A DNA stretch of 64,000 nt from Ewingella sp. CoE-038-23 (GTDB lineage: Bacteria > Pseudomonadota > Gammaproteobacteria > Enterobacterales > Enterobacteriaceae), in the NCBI RefSeq assembly GCF_040419245.1, contig NZ_JAZHOH010000001.1:1240001-1304000 (forward strand). The letters are read 5' to 3'. Each line of letters begins with the position of its first letter. Positions within the stretch are counted from its first letter, which is position 1. Under the pieces are notes generated by a model. The model was not told the origin of the DNA. It did not search any database and saw nothing but the letters and a program-made list of their open reading frames with translations. Made by a program: the position numbers and the translations under genes. Below, piece after piece: positions 17,100 through 25,252 of this stretch.

Positions 17100-17627
17100 A
17101 TGAAAAAAATTGCATGTCTTTCCGCATTAGCTTGCGTAGTAGCACTGGGCGCTTCTAGCGCATTCGCAGACACCAGCACCGTAACTGCAGGTTACGCGCA
17201 GGGTGATATGCAAGGCGTTGCTAACAAAGCAAACGGCTTCAACCTGAAATACCGTTTCGAGCAAGATAGCAACCCACTGGGCGTTATCGGCTCTTTCACT
17301 TACATCGAGAAAAACAGCTACCCAAGCGCTGACAACTACAACAAAGGTCAGTACTACGGTGTGACTGCAGGTCCAGCTTTCCGTCTGAACGACTGGGCTT
17401 CCATCTACGGTGTAGTGGGTGTGGGTTACGGTAAATTCGAAGGCACCAACGGTGTTAGCACTGTTGATCGTCAGAAATCTGACACTAGCGACTACGGTGT
17501 TTCTTACGGCGCTGGTATGCAGTTCAACCCAATGGAAAACGTTGCAATTGACGTTTCTTACGAACAGTCCCGTATCCGCAGTGTTGACGTTGGCACCTGG
17601 ATCGCTGGCGTGGGTTACCGCTTCTAA
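17100..17627 (+). CDS. ompX: Outer membrane protein OmpX
   Basis: A small eight-stranded outer-membrane beta-barrel (175 residues; E. coli 171). The signal peptide MKKIACLSALACVVALGASS ends at AFA, residue 23. Alternating aromatic strands follow, and the C-terminus is the typical barrel end WIAGVGYRF. The Ail/Lom family segments YRFEQDSNPLGVIGSF and AGPAFRLNDWASIYGVVGVG are visible. The start is the ATG at 17100; an in-frame upstream extension is not expected because the signal peptide begins here. Codon use is strongly biased (AAC, GGT, CGT), as expected for a very highly expressed gene. A terminator follows at 17673. Confidence 0.97.
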   Translation: MKKIACLSALACVVALGASSAFADTSTVTAGYAQGDMQGVANKANGFNLKYRFEQDSNPLGVIGSFTYIEKNSYPSADNYNKGQYYGVTAGPAFRLNDWASIYGVVGVGYGKFEGTNGVSTVDRQKSDTSDYGVSYGAGMQFNPMENVAIDVSYEQSRIRSVDVGTWIAGVGYRF

Positions 17628-17672
17628 TTATTCGAAAAAGTTAGCGTTCAATCGCTACACGGTTTCGAAAAT

Positions 17673-17700
17673 AAAAACCGCCTCTCGGGGCGGTTTTTTT
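17673..17700. terminator. Terminator after ompX (possibly bidirectional)
   Basis: The stem AAAAACCGCC / GGGCGGTTTTTTT with a short loop lies between the convergent ompX and molybdopterin oxidoreductase genes. It has A before and T after, so it can serve both strands. Confidence 0.88.
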
Positions 17701-17725
17701 ATGCCTGCTTTTTAGCCATTCCTCG

Positions 17726-18490
17726 TCAAATCCCGCTATACCAGTTGTAACCCTGATCTTCCCAATATCCCCCCGGATATTCATTGGTGACGAATATCGC
17801 CCCGATGTGCTTGGCGTTCTTGAAACCGAGCTTGGTAGGCATGCGCAGACGCAGCGGATAGCCAAAGTCAGGGGGCAGGGGCTTACCGCTGAAATCCAGC
17901 GCCAGGATGGTCTGCGGGTGCAGCGCCGTGGCCATGTCGATGCTCGAGTAGTAACGGTCGTCGCACTTAAAGCCGACATATTTGGCTGTCAGATCCGCGC
18001 CGACGTGCTGCAAGAAGACTTTCAGCGGCACGCCGCTCCACTGGCCAATGGCGCTCCAGCCTTCGATACAGATCAGCCGGGTGATTTGGCTCTCCTGCGG
18101 CAGGCGCTGCAGTTGCTCTAACGTCCAAGGCGCTTTCTTCTGCACTAAGCCCGAGACTTCCAGCCGATAGTTGGGAATGTCGATTTCCGGCACATTGTAT
18201 TCAGGATAATAGGCATTGAAGCGGAACGGCGTGGTAATTTGGTCCGCGCGATAGGTCTGCGCCAGCTTCTGCCCGCCAAACAGCCAACCCTGCACGCGGT
18301 CATTCCAGCGCGACATGGCCCACAGCACCTTGTCCACATTGTCGCCATCCTGCAAATTGCAGCCGGTAAGCATCGACACCGCGCCAAGGGTCAGACCCGA
18401 GCGTAACAGCAGGCGGCGCTGGATATTCACCAGCTGCTTGCGCTGATCCGGCTCAAGGATAATTTTCGGTTTGTCAGCGTTGTCACTCAT
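17726..18490 (-). CDS. Molybdopterin-dependent oxidoreductase, sulfite-oxidase/YedY family, lipoprotein-like
   Basis: A 254-residue member of the oxidoreductase molybdopterin-binding family (sulfite oxidase / MsrP fold). The N-terminus has a twin-arginine-like RRLLLRSG followed by a hydrophobic stretch and a lipobox, MLTGC, at about 39-43, so export and lipid anchoring are likely. The cysteine expected to bind molybdenum is in RLICIEGWSAIGQWSGVPL, near residue 140. The end GGYWEDQGYNWYSGI is typical of this branch. The start is the ATG at 18490, overlapping the cytochrome b gene by 8 bp. It is shorter than MsrP (334), so I do not call it MsrP; a heme-b partner lies just upstream, as MsrQ does for MsrP. 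Confidence 0.85.
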   Translation of the reverse strand: MSDNADKPKIILEPDQRKQLVNIQRRLLLRSGLTLGAVSMLTGCNLQDGDNVDKVLWAMSRWNDRVQGWLFGGQKLAQTYRADQITTPFRFNAYYPEYNVPEIDIPNYRLEVSGLVQKKAPWTLEQLQRLPQESQITRLICIEGWSAIGQWSGVPLKVFLQHVGADLTAKYVGFKCDDRYYSSIDMATALHPQTILALDFSGKPLPPDFGYPLRLRMPTKLGFKNAKHIGAIFVTNEYPGGYWEDQGYNWYSGI

Positions 18491-19148
18491 CGGCGTGCTC
18501 CTTAAAGGCCGTTTTTTTGCCGCCGGTGACCATGGCGACAAAGGTTTTAGGCACCAGAAGCACCATCAAAACGTGGATCACCACAAACAGCATCACGCCG
18601 CTCATGGCAAAGAAATGCACATAACGGGCGATGTCGAAACCGCCGAACAGCCAGACCAGCCCGCTAAACTGCACCGGCTTCCAGATAGACAGCCCTGAGA
18701 GCACCAGCAGCGCGCCGAGCAGCAGCACCCCGACATACATCACTTTCTGCACCGCGTTATATTCACCCAGCTTATGAGGCAGCTTGAAGGTGATGGCTTT
18801 GACGATGTCACGCCAGATGGAAGCTGGCGTAAAAGGGAAAAAGTCGTGCTTGAAGTGTCCGCTAAAGGCGCCCCAAAGCAGATAAATCAGCGCATTGACG
18901 GCCAGCAGCCACATCACCGCCAGATGCCAGGCAATATTGCCACCCAGCCAGCCTCCCAGCGTGCTTTGCTGCGGGAAGGTAAGAAATTCGAACAGGGGGT
19001 CGGCGTTGTAGATACCCCAGCCGCTCATCACCATGCCAATCATCGCCAGCAGATTAATCCAGTGGCAGAGGCGCACAGGCCAAGGGTGGATTTTTCGTGG
19101 CTTAGGTTGGGCTGACGAGAGAGGTTTCAGCGAAGGTTGATGGCTCAC
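18483..19148 (-). CDS. Membrane cytochrome b (b561 / hydrogenase cyt b family)
   Basis: A 221-residue inner-membrane diheme-type cytochrome b. Four membrane segments are visible. Candidate heme-ligand His residues occur in HPWPVRLCHWINLLAM near residue 25, in NIAWHLAVMWLLAVNALIYL near 75, and in RYVHFFAMSGVMLFVVIHVLM near 180. It should pass electrons from the quinone pool to the molybdoenzyme encoded immediately downstream, with which it overlaps by 8 bp. The pair is functionally analogous to MsrQ/MsrP, though the cytochrome belongs to a different family. The gene upstream is a secreted DUF5666-like protein, 142 bp away. Confidence 0.86.
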   Translation of the reverse strand: MSHQPSLKPLSSAQPKPRKIHPWPVRLCHWINLLAMIGMVMSGWGIYNADPLFEFLTFPQQSTLGGWLGGNIAWHLAVMWLLAVNALIYLLWGAFSGHFKHDFFPFTPASIWRDIVKAITFKLPHKLGEYNAVQKVMYVGVLLLGALLVLSGLSIWKPVQFSGLVWLFGGFDIARYVHFFAMSGVMLFVVIHVLMVLLVPKTFVAMVTGGKKTAFKEHADE

Positions 19149-19188
19149 AAGAAAGCTCCTGTGCTATCAAGCAGAGTGAAAAAGAGTG

Positions 19189-19233
19189 AGGCCAAACGGC
19201 GCGAAAAGAGGGGGTTTCGCACCGCCTGGCCTC
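19189..19233 (-). promoter_or_regulatory. Long hairpin between the DUF5666-like gene and cytochrome b
   Basis: Outer arms GAGGCCA and TGGCCTC enclose a second stem, GGCG/CGCC with CGAAA/TTTCG, around a G-rich loop. There is no T run on the minus strand. It probably sets relative expression of the first gene and the two downstream genes. Confidence 0.5.
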
Positions 19234-19290
19234 TTAGTATGGCGTTATCGTCAGTAAAAAGTTAGACACAGGAGACTGACGAAATCGCCG

Positions 19291-19905
19291 TTACATTGGT
19301 GGCGCGACGCCGTCTTTGCCAGCGGCGATACCACGCGCAACCAGGTTGCCTTTATCGTCTTTGGCGGCGAACAGCACGATTTTCACGCCTGGTTTCAGCA
19401 AGCTGCGGTCGCCCGGCGCTAACAGCACCACGGGTACATCATCTGGCACCACTACGGTTTTCTGTGCGTCGTGGTACTTCACGGTCAGCGTGCGGCCATT
19501 GCTGTTGACCAGCTTGCCGACGGTGCCGTTGGTCATGGTGTTGATTTTGCCATCGGCAGATTCAAACGGGTTGAAGCCTTCGCCGCTGCCGCGCAGGCTT
19601 GGTGCGAAGACGTGAACTTCCAGCGCTTTCAGCGTGCCGTCGGCCTGTGGAACGGCGGCGGTACCGATAAAGCTGTCAGCTTTAATATCGGAAATCTGGC
19701 CTTTAGACACGCTGTTAACTTTGGTTTGGTCATTGATTTGCACATCAAGCTTGTCACCTTGACGGGTGGTGATTTGCATGGATGAATCATTCACCGAGTC
19801 GATGGTTCCGCGCGTCGGTTTAATCACGTTATCTGCTGCGAATGCGCCGGTACACATCAGAAGCGAGCTGAGGACTAAGCCCGCCAGGCGTGTTGAAGTC
19901 GTCAT
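19291..19905 (-). CDS. Secreted DUF5666-like beta-rich protein
   Basis: A 204-residue exported protein. The signal peptide is MTTSTRLAGLVLSSLLMCTG then AFA, cleaved near residue 23. The mature part contains two repeats of a small beta unit: RGTIDSVNDSSMQITTRQGD near 32 and NGTVGKLVNSNGRTLTVKYH near 128. This resembles the DUF5666 pattern, in which a G-x-V segment precedes a T-V/I-x-V strand. No catalytic residues are evident. It heads the minus-strand cluster that ends in the molybdoenzyme, and it is divergent from the two-component system. A metal- or cofactor-related periplasmic role is conceivable but not shown. Confidence 0.7.
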   Translation of the reverse strand: MTTSTRLAGLVLSSLLMCTGAFAADNVIKPTRGTIDSVNDSSMQITTRQGDKLDVQINDQTKVNSVSKGQISDIKADSFIGTAAVPQADGTLKALEVHVFAPSLRGSGEGFNPFESADGKINTMTNGTVGKLVNSNGRTLTVKYHDAQKTVVVPDDVPVVLLAPGDRSLLKPGVKIVLFAAKDDKGNLVARGIAAGKDGVAPPM

Positions 19906-20002
19906 GTTAACTCTCCATATTTTTGCAGGTTGATCAAAGTGATAGTGTTATTGCTATAGGGTATAGCTTAGTTAAGAGTGGACGATAAACCCGAACAGTG
20001 AG

Positions 20003-20041
20003 ATGACAAGTTGATGACAAAATTGTCATCAAACATGACAA
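20003..20041. promoter_or_regulatory. CusR/HprR-type operator array
   Basis: Four copies of ATGACAA or its complement lie in 39 bp: direct at 20003-20009, 20014-20020 and 20035-20041, inverted at 20023-20029. The middle pair forms ATGACAA-N2-TTGTCAT, the core of the E. coli CusR box. It sits between the divergent DUF5666-like gene and the response-regulator gene, so the response regulator probably binds here and controls both directions. Confidence 0.7.
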
Positions 20042-20093
20042 ACAAAACTGCTAAAGTATTCGCCCAAGAGTCTCTCATTGATAGGTAGCCCGC

Positions 20094-20765
20094 ATGCGTA
20101 TACTGGTAATTGAAGATGACGTCAGCACCGGCGACTACCTGAAAAAGGGGCTGGGCGAGGCGGGATATCGCGTCGATTTAGCCCGCAACGGCGCTGACGG
20201 CCTGTTTCTGGCGCTGGAAGAAGAGTATGACGCGGTGATCCTCGACGTGATGCTGCCGGGGCTGAATGGCTGGCAGGTGATGGAAGTGCTGCGTAAGAAA
20301 AGCGACGTGCCGGTGCTGTTTCTCACCGCCCGCGATGAAGTGCAGGATCGCATTCACGGGCTGGAACTGGGCGCCGACGACTACCTAATTAAACCTTTCT
20401 CTTTCACCGAGCTGGTGCTGCGCATTCGCACCCTGCTGCGCCGCCCGTCGGCCCGCGAGGCGGACACCTATTCGCTGGCAGATTTGCATCTCGACGTGCT
20501 GCGCCGCCGGGTCACTCGCCAAGAGCAGGTCATCCCGCTAACTAATAAAGAGTTCATGCTGCTGCATTTATTGATGCGCCGCGAAGGCGAAGTGCTGTCG
20601 CGCAGCATGATCGCCTCCCAGGTGTGGGATATGAATTTCGACAGCGACACCAATGTGGTCGACGTGGCGGTAAAACGGCTGCGGGCCAAAGTCGATCGCA
20701 CCTTCGATCTCAAGCTGATCCACACCGTACGCGGCATCGGCTATGTGTGCGAAGCACGTCCATGA
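20094..20765 (+). CDS. OmpR-family response regulator (CusR/HprR-like)
   Basis: A 223-residue response regulator. The receiver domain (about 1-115) has acidic residues in IEDD near position 7, phospho-acceptor Asp51 in [12 protein letters not shown], Thr in FLTARD near 80, and Lys in LIKPFSF near 102. The OmpR-type winged helix (about 125-220) ends in [14 protein letters not shown] and [14 protein letters not shown] sequence. It is the size of CusR, HprR and CopR. A CusR-type box array lies about 55 bp upstream. Its stop overlaps the kinase start by 4 bp. Signals might be copper or oxidants such as HOCl; the context with a molybdoenzyme favours an HprRS-like role, but that is inference. Confidence 0.9.
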   Translation: MRILVIEDDVSTGDYLKKGLGEAGYRVDLARNGADGLFLALEEEYDAVILDVMLPGLNGWQVMEVLRKKSDVPVLFLTARDEVQDRIHGLELGADDYLIKPFSFTELVLRIRTLLRRPSAREADTYSLADLHLDVLRRRVTRQEQVIPLTNKEFMLLHLLMRREGEVLSRSMIASQVWDMNFDSDTNVVDVAVKRLRAKVDRTFDLKLIHTVRGIGYVCEARP

Positions 20766-22210
20766 ATTTGAAAACTAATGCCAAAAGGCCGAAACGCCCG
20801 ACCTCGCTAACCCTGCGCGCCACTCTGCTGTTTGGCCTGATTGCCGCGCTGGTGGTCAGCGCGGTGGGGTTCTACCTCTATTATTCGATTGAAAAAGAGC
20901 TGATTCGCCGCGCGGATTATCAAGTCAGCGGTCGCGTTCAGTATTTTCGCCAGCTGCTGGCGACAGACTTCCCACTGACCCAGCTCAGCCATAGCCCGCA
21001 ATTGTTTGAAAACATGCTCGGCAATGAGCAGGACGTGCTGCAATTCCGCCTGCAAAATAGCGCGCCGATCATCAACGTCAATCCGTCCCATCTGGCGCTT
21101 CCTGACACACCGCCGGTGGCCGACGGCACCCAGCTGACGCTGGCTGATATTCAGCGACTCACGGCGGCCGATGGCACGCCGGTGCGCTACATCTCGGCGG
21201 CGGTGCGCATGCAGGACGGTCGAACCGTCATCATCTCTGCGGCGCATTTTATGGATGCCGAATCGCAGATGCTGGCGGCGTTTCGCCTCGAAATCATGGG
21301 GGCGGTGCTGCTGGCTTACCTGCTGATTGCCGCCTTGGGTTATAGCGTGATCCGCCGGGGCCTGCGGCCGCTGCGTAAGATGGCGCAGGAGGCGGCCAGC
21401 ATCCATCCGACCAGCCTGGGCACCCGTCTGAGTCGAGAGGGCGCGCCGCAAGAGCTACAGCCGCTGATCCTGTCGTTCAACGCCATGCTAGACCGTCTGG
21501 CTGACGGCTATGAGCGCCTGACCCAATTCTCCGCCGATTTGGCTCATGAAATCCGCACCCCGGTGGGCGCGGTGATGGGGCATTGTCAGGTGGCGCTGTA
21601 CCAGCCGCGCAGCACCGAAGAGTATGAAACCCTGCTGGCCAATAACATGGAGGAGCTGGAGCGCATCTCGCGCATGGTAGAAAACATTCTGTTTTTGGCC
21701 CGCGCTTCTCATGCCCATTCCGTCCTCAACATTACGCCGCTGGCGCTCTCCTCCGAGACGGAGCGAGTGGCGGATTATTTCGAAGGTTTGGCCGAAGAGC
21801 GCGACATGCGGCTGGTGTGTCAGGGCGGGGGCACGCTCTACGCCGACGCTATCCTGTTCCAGCGCGCCTTAAGCAATCTGGTGGCGAACGCCATTCGCTA
21901 TGGCGACGAAGGCACGGAGATCCGCGTGCAGGTGGAGCAGGTGGCGGCCAATACCCTAATCCACGTCGATAGCCAGGGGGAGCCGATCCCCGCCGAAAAA
22001 CGCAGCAAGCTGTTTGACAGGTTTTATCGCGCCGATGCGTCGCGCAGCGAAGGGGGAAGTTCCAACGGGTTAGGGCTGTCTATCGTGCAAGCCATTATGG
22101 CGTTGCATGAGGGAAGTGTGTCAGTCAGCAGTATGGCCCAGGGCAAAACGCGGTTTACACTGCAATTTCCGACGGAATATCAGGAGAAAAAAGCACCACT
22201 TTCTCAATAA
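20762..22210 (+). CDS. Sensor histidine kinase (heavy-metal/HprS-like)
   Basis: A 482-residue inner-membrane kinase paired with the preceding regulator. TM1 lies at about 16-38 ([20 protein letters not shown]). A periplasmic sensor domain runs to about 170, and TM2 is near 180-200 ([20 protein letters not shown]). A HAMP domain follows. The phospho-accepting His262 lies in [15 protein letters not shown]. The N box is [13 protein letters not shown], and the G boxes include [19 protein letters not shown]. The domain plan matches the CusS / heavy-metal sensor kinase family. The ATG at 20762 overlaps the regulator stop (ATGA); longer in-frame starts lie inside the regulator gene and are unlikely. 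Confidence 0.92.
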   Translation: MNLKTNAKRPKRPTSLTLRATLLFGLIAALVVSAVGFYLYYSIEKELIRRADYQVSGRVQYFRQLLATDFPLTQLSHSPQLFENMLGNEQDVLQFRLQNSAPIINVNPSHLALPDTPPVADGTQLTLADIQRLTAADGTPVRYISAAVRMQDGRTVIISAAHFMDAESQMLAAFRLEIMGAVLLAYLLIAALGYSVIRRGLRPLRKMAQEAASIHPTSLGTRLSREGAPQELQPLILSFNAMLDRLADGYERLTQFSADLAHEIRTPVGAVMGHCQVALYQPRSTEEYETLLANNMEELERISRMVENILFLARASHAHSVLNITPLALSSETERVADYFEGLAEERDMRLVCQGGGTLYADAILFQRALSNLVANAIRYGDEGTEIRVQVEQVAANTLIHVDSQGEPIPAEKRSKLFDRFYRADASRSEGGSSNGLGLSIVQAIMALHEGSVSVSSMAQGKTRFTLQFPTEYQEKKAPLSQ

Positions 22211-22450
22211 TTCCTCAATAAGGTGAAAAAAATACGAAAAATATTTCTTTTCATCTTATTGAAATACATGGATTTCACTAATATTGTTACGTTATTACAT
22301 TCACTGAAATGATTGAATCTGAACTAAAAGCATTTTTTGCCGGTCAGATTTAGTTATCGAAGTGCACTCTAACGCGTCATTTTTACTCTTCACTTCGGCA
22401 CGCGCGGGCAGCATACGCATTTGATTATCTAAAAAGAGCTTCACAGACTG

Positions 22451-24118
22451 ATGCAAAAACTACGTTCTCTTTCGCAACAGAAAATTTCACTGTTTATTGC
22501 GCTATACCTGGGGATACTACTTAACCTTCCTATTTTCTTCCGACGCTTTGGCCAACTCCATTACGACAATGTGCTATCCATTGCCGTCGAAATGGTGGCG
22601 TGTTTCGCGCTGGTTTACTTCCTGACTCAATTGCTCTCCTTTACAGGTAAAACCGTATTCCGCGTGCTGCTCAGCGTGATTGTGGTGTCGTCCGTCGCCG
22701 CCAGTTATTACATGATCCTGTTTAATGTCGATATTGGTTACGGCATTTTGGCGGCCGCGCTGGCGTCTGATTCCATCGACCTGTCGAAAGAGTCGATTGG
22801 TACCCATTTCGCTGGTTGGGTGGTGCTGTTCAGCCTGCTGCCGCTGGTACTGCTGTGGGCGAGCAAGATGCCGGGATCGGCTCTCAAAGAGACTCGCCCT
22901 AAAGGCGTGTTGAAGAAGGTCGTGCTGCTGATTGCGGCGGGATTAATGTGTTATCTGCCGCTGCGCCTGATGGGTAAAGTGCAGGACAAGCATGATGTGA
23001 TGAACAACCGCATGATGGCAAGTTATGGCGGCGTAGTGGCCGGTACTTACTCGCCGTCAAACTGGCTGTCGGCCTTTGGGCTGTTTGTTTATAGCTCTTA
23101 CAGCCAGGCCGAAGACACCAAAAACCTGTTCGACCCCGCCAAGCATTTCACCTATACGCCGCCAAAAGATGTCAAAGACCTGTACGTGGTGTTTGTGATT
23201 GGTGAAAGCGCCCGCCGCGACCACATGGGCGTCTATGGCTATGACCGTGACAACACGCCGAATCTGAGCAAAGAGAAGAACCTTGCCGTGCTTCAGGGCT
23301 ACTCGTGCGATACCGCCACCAAACTCTCGCTGCGCTGCATGTTTGTGCGCGAAGGCGGGGCGTCCGAAGCGCCGCAGCGTACGCTGAAAGAGGCCAACGT
23401 CTTCTCCGTGCTGAAGAGCAATGGTTGGAGTTCTGAGCTTTACTCTATGCAGAGTGAGGCGTGGTTCTACAACAAGACCCGCGTCAACGACTACTCGCTG
23501 CGTGAAAACATTGCCTCTGAAAAGCGCAACGCCGGTAAGCCTGTGGACGACATGCTGCTGGTGGATGAGATGAAGGACTCGATGGACCATTATCCGCAGG
23601 GCCAGCATCTGATCATTCTGCACACCAAAGGTTCGCATTATCTCTATTCCGACCGTTACCCGCGCTCTTTCGCCAAATATCAGCCTGAGTGTATGGGCAT
23701 TGATGACTCCTGCTCGACGCAAGAGATGATTAACGCTTACGATAACTCGCTGTTGTATACCGACTACTTCCTCGAGCAGGTGTTTAATCAACTGCGAGAC
23801 AAGAACGCCATCGTGTTTTATGCTTCTGACCACGGCGAATCTATTTCAAAAAGCATGCATTTCCACGGTACACCGCGTGACCACGCGCCAATAGAGCAAC
23901 GTACGGTGCCGATTATGGTGTGGGCTTCTGACAAGTTCCTGTCTGATGACCACAACCGTGCCGGTTTCGACCAGCTGCAAAAGCTGGCGGCAGATAAAAC
24001 GCCGGTGTTCCATGAAAAGCTGTTTGATTCGATTTTAGGCTGTATCGGCTACACCTCGCCAAATGGCGGGATTGTCGAGCAGCGCAACTGGTGTCATGTG
24101 GCAGACGGGAAGGGCTAA
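22451..24118 (+). CDS. eptB: Kdo2-lipid A phosphoethanolamine 7''-transferase EptB
   Basis: An inner-membrane enzyme that moves phosphoethanolamine from phosphatidylethanolamine to the outer Kdo sugar of lipopolysaccharide on the periplasmic side. The 555-residue protein has five membrane helices in the first ~180 residues and then a sulfatase-fold domain. Metal-site and nucleophile motifs are visible: VIGESARRDHMGVYGYDR near 248, YSCDTATKLSLRCMFVR around 284-300 (Thr288/Thr290 region), and FYASDHGES near 456. The stretch DTATKLSLRCMF matches E. coli EptB as I recall it, better than EptA or OpgE. Length is close to EptB (563). In E. coli the ompX neighbour is opgE, so this is a different family member. 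The next gene starts 6 bp later. Confidence 0.9.
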   Translation: MQKLRSLSQQKISLFIALYLGILLNLPIFFRRFGQLHYDNVLSIAVEMVACFALVYFLTQLLSFTGKTVFRVLLSVIVVSSVAASYYMILFNVDIGYGILAAALASDSIDLSKESIGTHFAGWVVLFSLLPLVLLWASKMPGSALKETRPKGVLKKVVLLIAAGLMCYLPLRLMGKVQDKHDVMNNRMMASYGGVVAGTYSPSNWLSAFGLFVYSSYSQAEDTKNLFDPAKHFTYTPPKDVKDLYVVFVIGESARRDHMGVYGYDRDNTPNLSKEKNLAVLQGYSCDTATKLSLRCMFVREGGASEAPQRTLKEANVFSVLKSNGWSSELYSMQSEAWFYNKTRVNDYSLRENIASEKRNAGKPVDDMLLVDEMKDSMDHYPQGQHLIILHTKGSHYLYSDRYPRSFAKYQPECMGIDDSCSTQEMINAYDNSLLYTDYFLEQVFNQLRDKNAIVFYASDHGESISKSMHFHGTPRDHAPIEQRTVPIMVWASDKFLSDDHNRAGFDQLQKLAADKTPVFHEKLFDSILGCIGYTSPNGGIVEQRNWCHVADGKG

Positions 24119-24124
24119 GCATCA

Positions 24125-25252
24125 ATGGATTCACTGCGAATTATCGTCAGCGTGCTGACCGTTATTATGGCACTGCTGACGTTACTGCCGTTGTCGAAGA
24201 ATCAACGCTGGTGGGTGAGAGTTTGGGACTTCCCGCGACTGCAAATGGCAACCTTGTCATTGCTGTTTTTACTCACCGAACTGTGGGTTTTGCCATTTGG
24301 GGGCCCACTCGCCACGCTCATTATCCTGCTGTCGCTGGCCTGTATGGTTTATCAGGCATGGTGGATATTGCCTTACACCCGGCTCTATCCGGTGCAGGTG
24401 AAGAAAACCGTGCCGAATGGCCATCCGCGCATCAAAATCATTAACTGTAATGTGTTAATGACCAACCGCAACAGCGCCAAACTATTGGAAATAGTCGAGA
24501 AAAACCGCCCGGACATTCTGGTGCTGTTGGAAACCGACCTGTGGTGGGAACAGCAGATGTCGCCGCTGGAAGGTGACTATCCGCACAGCATCAAATGCCC
24601 GCTGGATAACCTCTACGGCATGCACGTCTATTCTCGCTTGCCGTTGTTTGACGCGAAAATTCAGTATTTAGTGGCTGAAGGTATCCCTTCCATGCATTTT
24701 CGCGCGGAATTAACCTCTGGTCATCAGGTGGTGCTGCACTGTCTGCACCCGATGCCGCCAAGCCCGACGGAAGACGATGAGTCCACCAATCGCGATGCCG
24801 AACTGGTGGCCGTGGGGCACACGGCTTCGCGCGCCAACTACCCGACTATCGTGACCGGTGACCTGAACGACGTGGCGTGGTCGCGCACCACGCGCCTGTT
24901 TATGAAGGTCAGCGGCTTGCTTGACCCCCGTCGCGGGCGCGGCATGTACAACACCTTTCATGCTAGCTATCCCTTCCTGCGCTGGCCGCTGGACCACGTT
25001 TTCCACAGTAAAGAGTTCACCCTGATTGACCTTCAACGCCTCGAGGCGATGGGTTCCGACCACTTCCCGATTATGGTGGAACTGGCATTAACGCCGGAGC
25101 AGGGGAAAGATCAGGAGAAGCTGCAAATCGACAGCGGCGACATTCAGGAAGCGCGCGAAAAAATGGATAACGCCGGTGTTAAAAGCCGCGATGTCCACCA
25201 CGCCGAGCACCTTAATGGGCAGCCTCAGCCTGATTTTTGGCTCTCCTCGTGA
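24125..25252 (+). CDS. Membrane-anchored endonuclease/exonuclease/phosphatase (EEP) family protein
   Basis: A 375-residue protein with about three N-terminal membrane helices (residues 1-80, including LRIIVSVLTVIMALLTLLPL). An EEP-fold domain then runs from about 95 to 320. EEP motifs are visible: INCNVLMTNRN near 103, the Glu in LVLLETDLWW near 137, TGDLNDVAWSRTTR near 245, and LDHVFHS plus MGSDHFPIMVEL near 300-320. These supply the Asn, Glu, Asp and His metal/catalytic residues. It starts 6 bp after eptB, so it is probably co-transcribed and placed at the inner membrane. The substrate is unknown: phosphodiester-bearing lipid or sugar is as likely as nucleic acid. The last ~50 residues are hydrophilic and non-conserved. 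Confidence 0.85.
   Translation: MDSLRIIVSVLTVIMALLTLLPLSKNQRWWVRVWDFPRLQMATLSLLFLLTELWVLPFGGPLATLIILLSLACMVYQAWWILPYTRLYPVQVKKTVPNGHPRIKIINCNVLMTNRNSAKLLEIVEKNRPDILVLLETDLWWEQQMSPLEGDYPHSIKCPLDNLYGMHVYSRLPLFDAKIQYLVAEGIPSMHFRAELTSGHQVVLHCLHPMPPSPTEDDESTNRDAELVAVGHTASRANYPTIVTGDLNDVAWSRTTRLFMKVSGLLDPRRGRGMYNTFHASYPFLRWPLDHVFHSKEFTLIDLQRLEAMGSDHFPIMVELALTPEQGKDQEKLQIDSGDIQEAREKMDNAGVKSRDVHHAEHLNGQPQPDFWLSS

Noticed and set aside
17726..18490. Naming the molybdoenzyme MsrP
   Set aside because: It is about 80 residues shorter, looks like a lipoprotein, and its partner is a b561-type cytochrome, not MsrQ.
20094..22210. Calling the two-component system CusRS of the copper pump
   Set aside because: The operator fits CusR but the cus operon is 20 kb away and shows no such box; the divergent redox cluster is the more likely target, so I left the symbols blank.
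22451..24118. Calling the phosphoethanolamine transferase opgE by position near ompX
   Set aside because: Sequence around the nucleophile (SCDTATKLSLRCMF) and overall length fit EptB.
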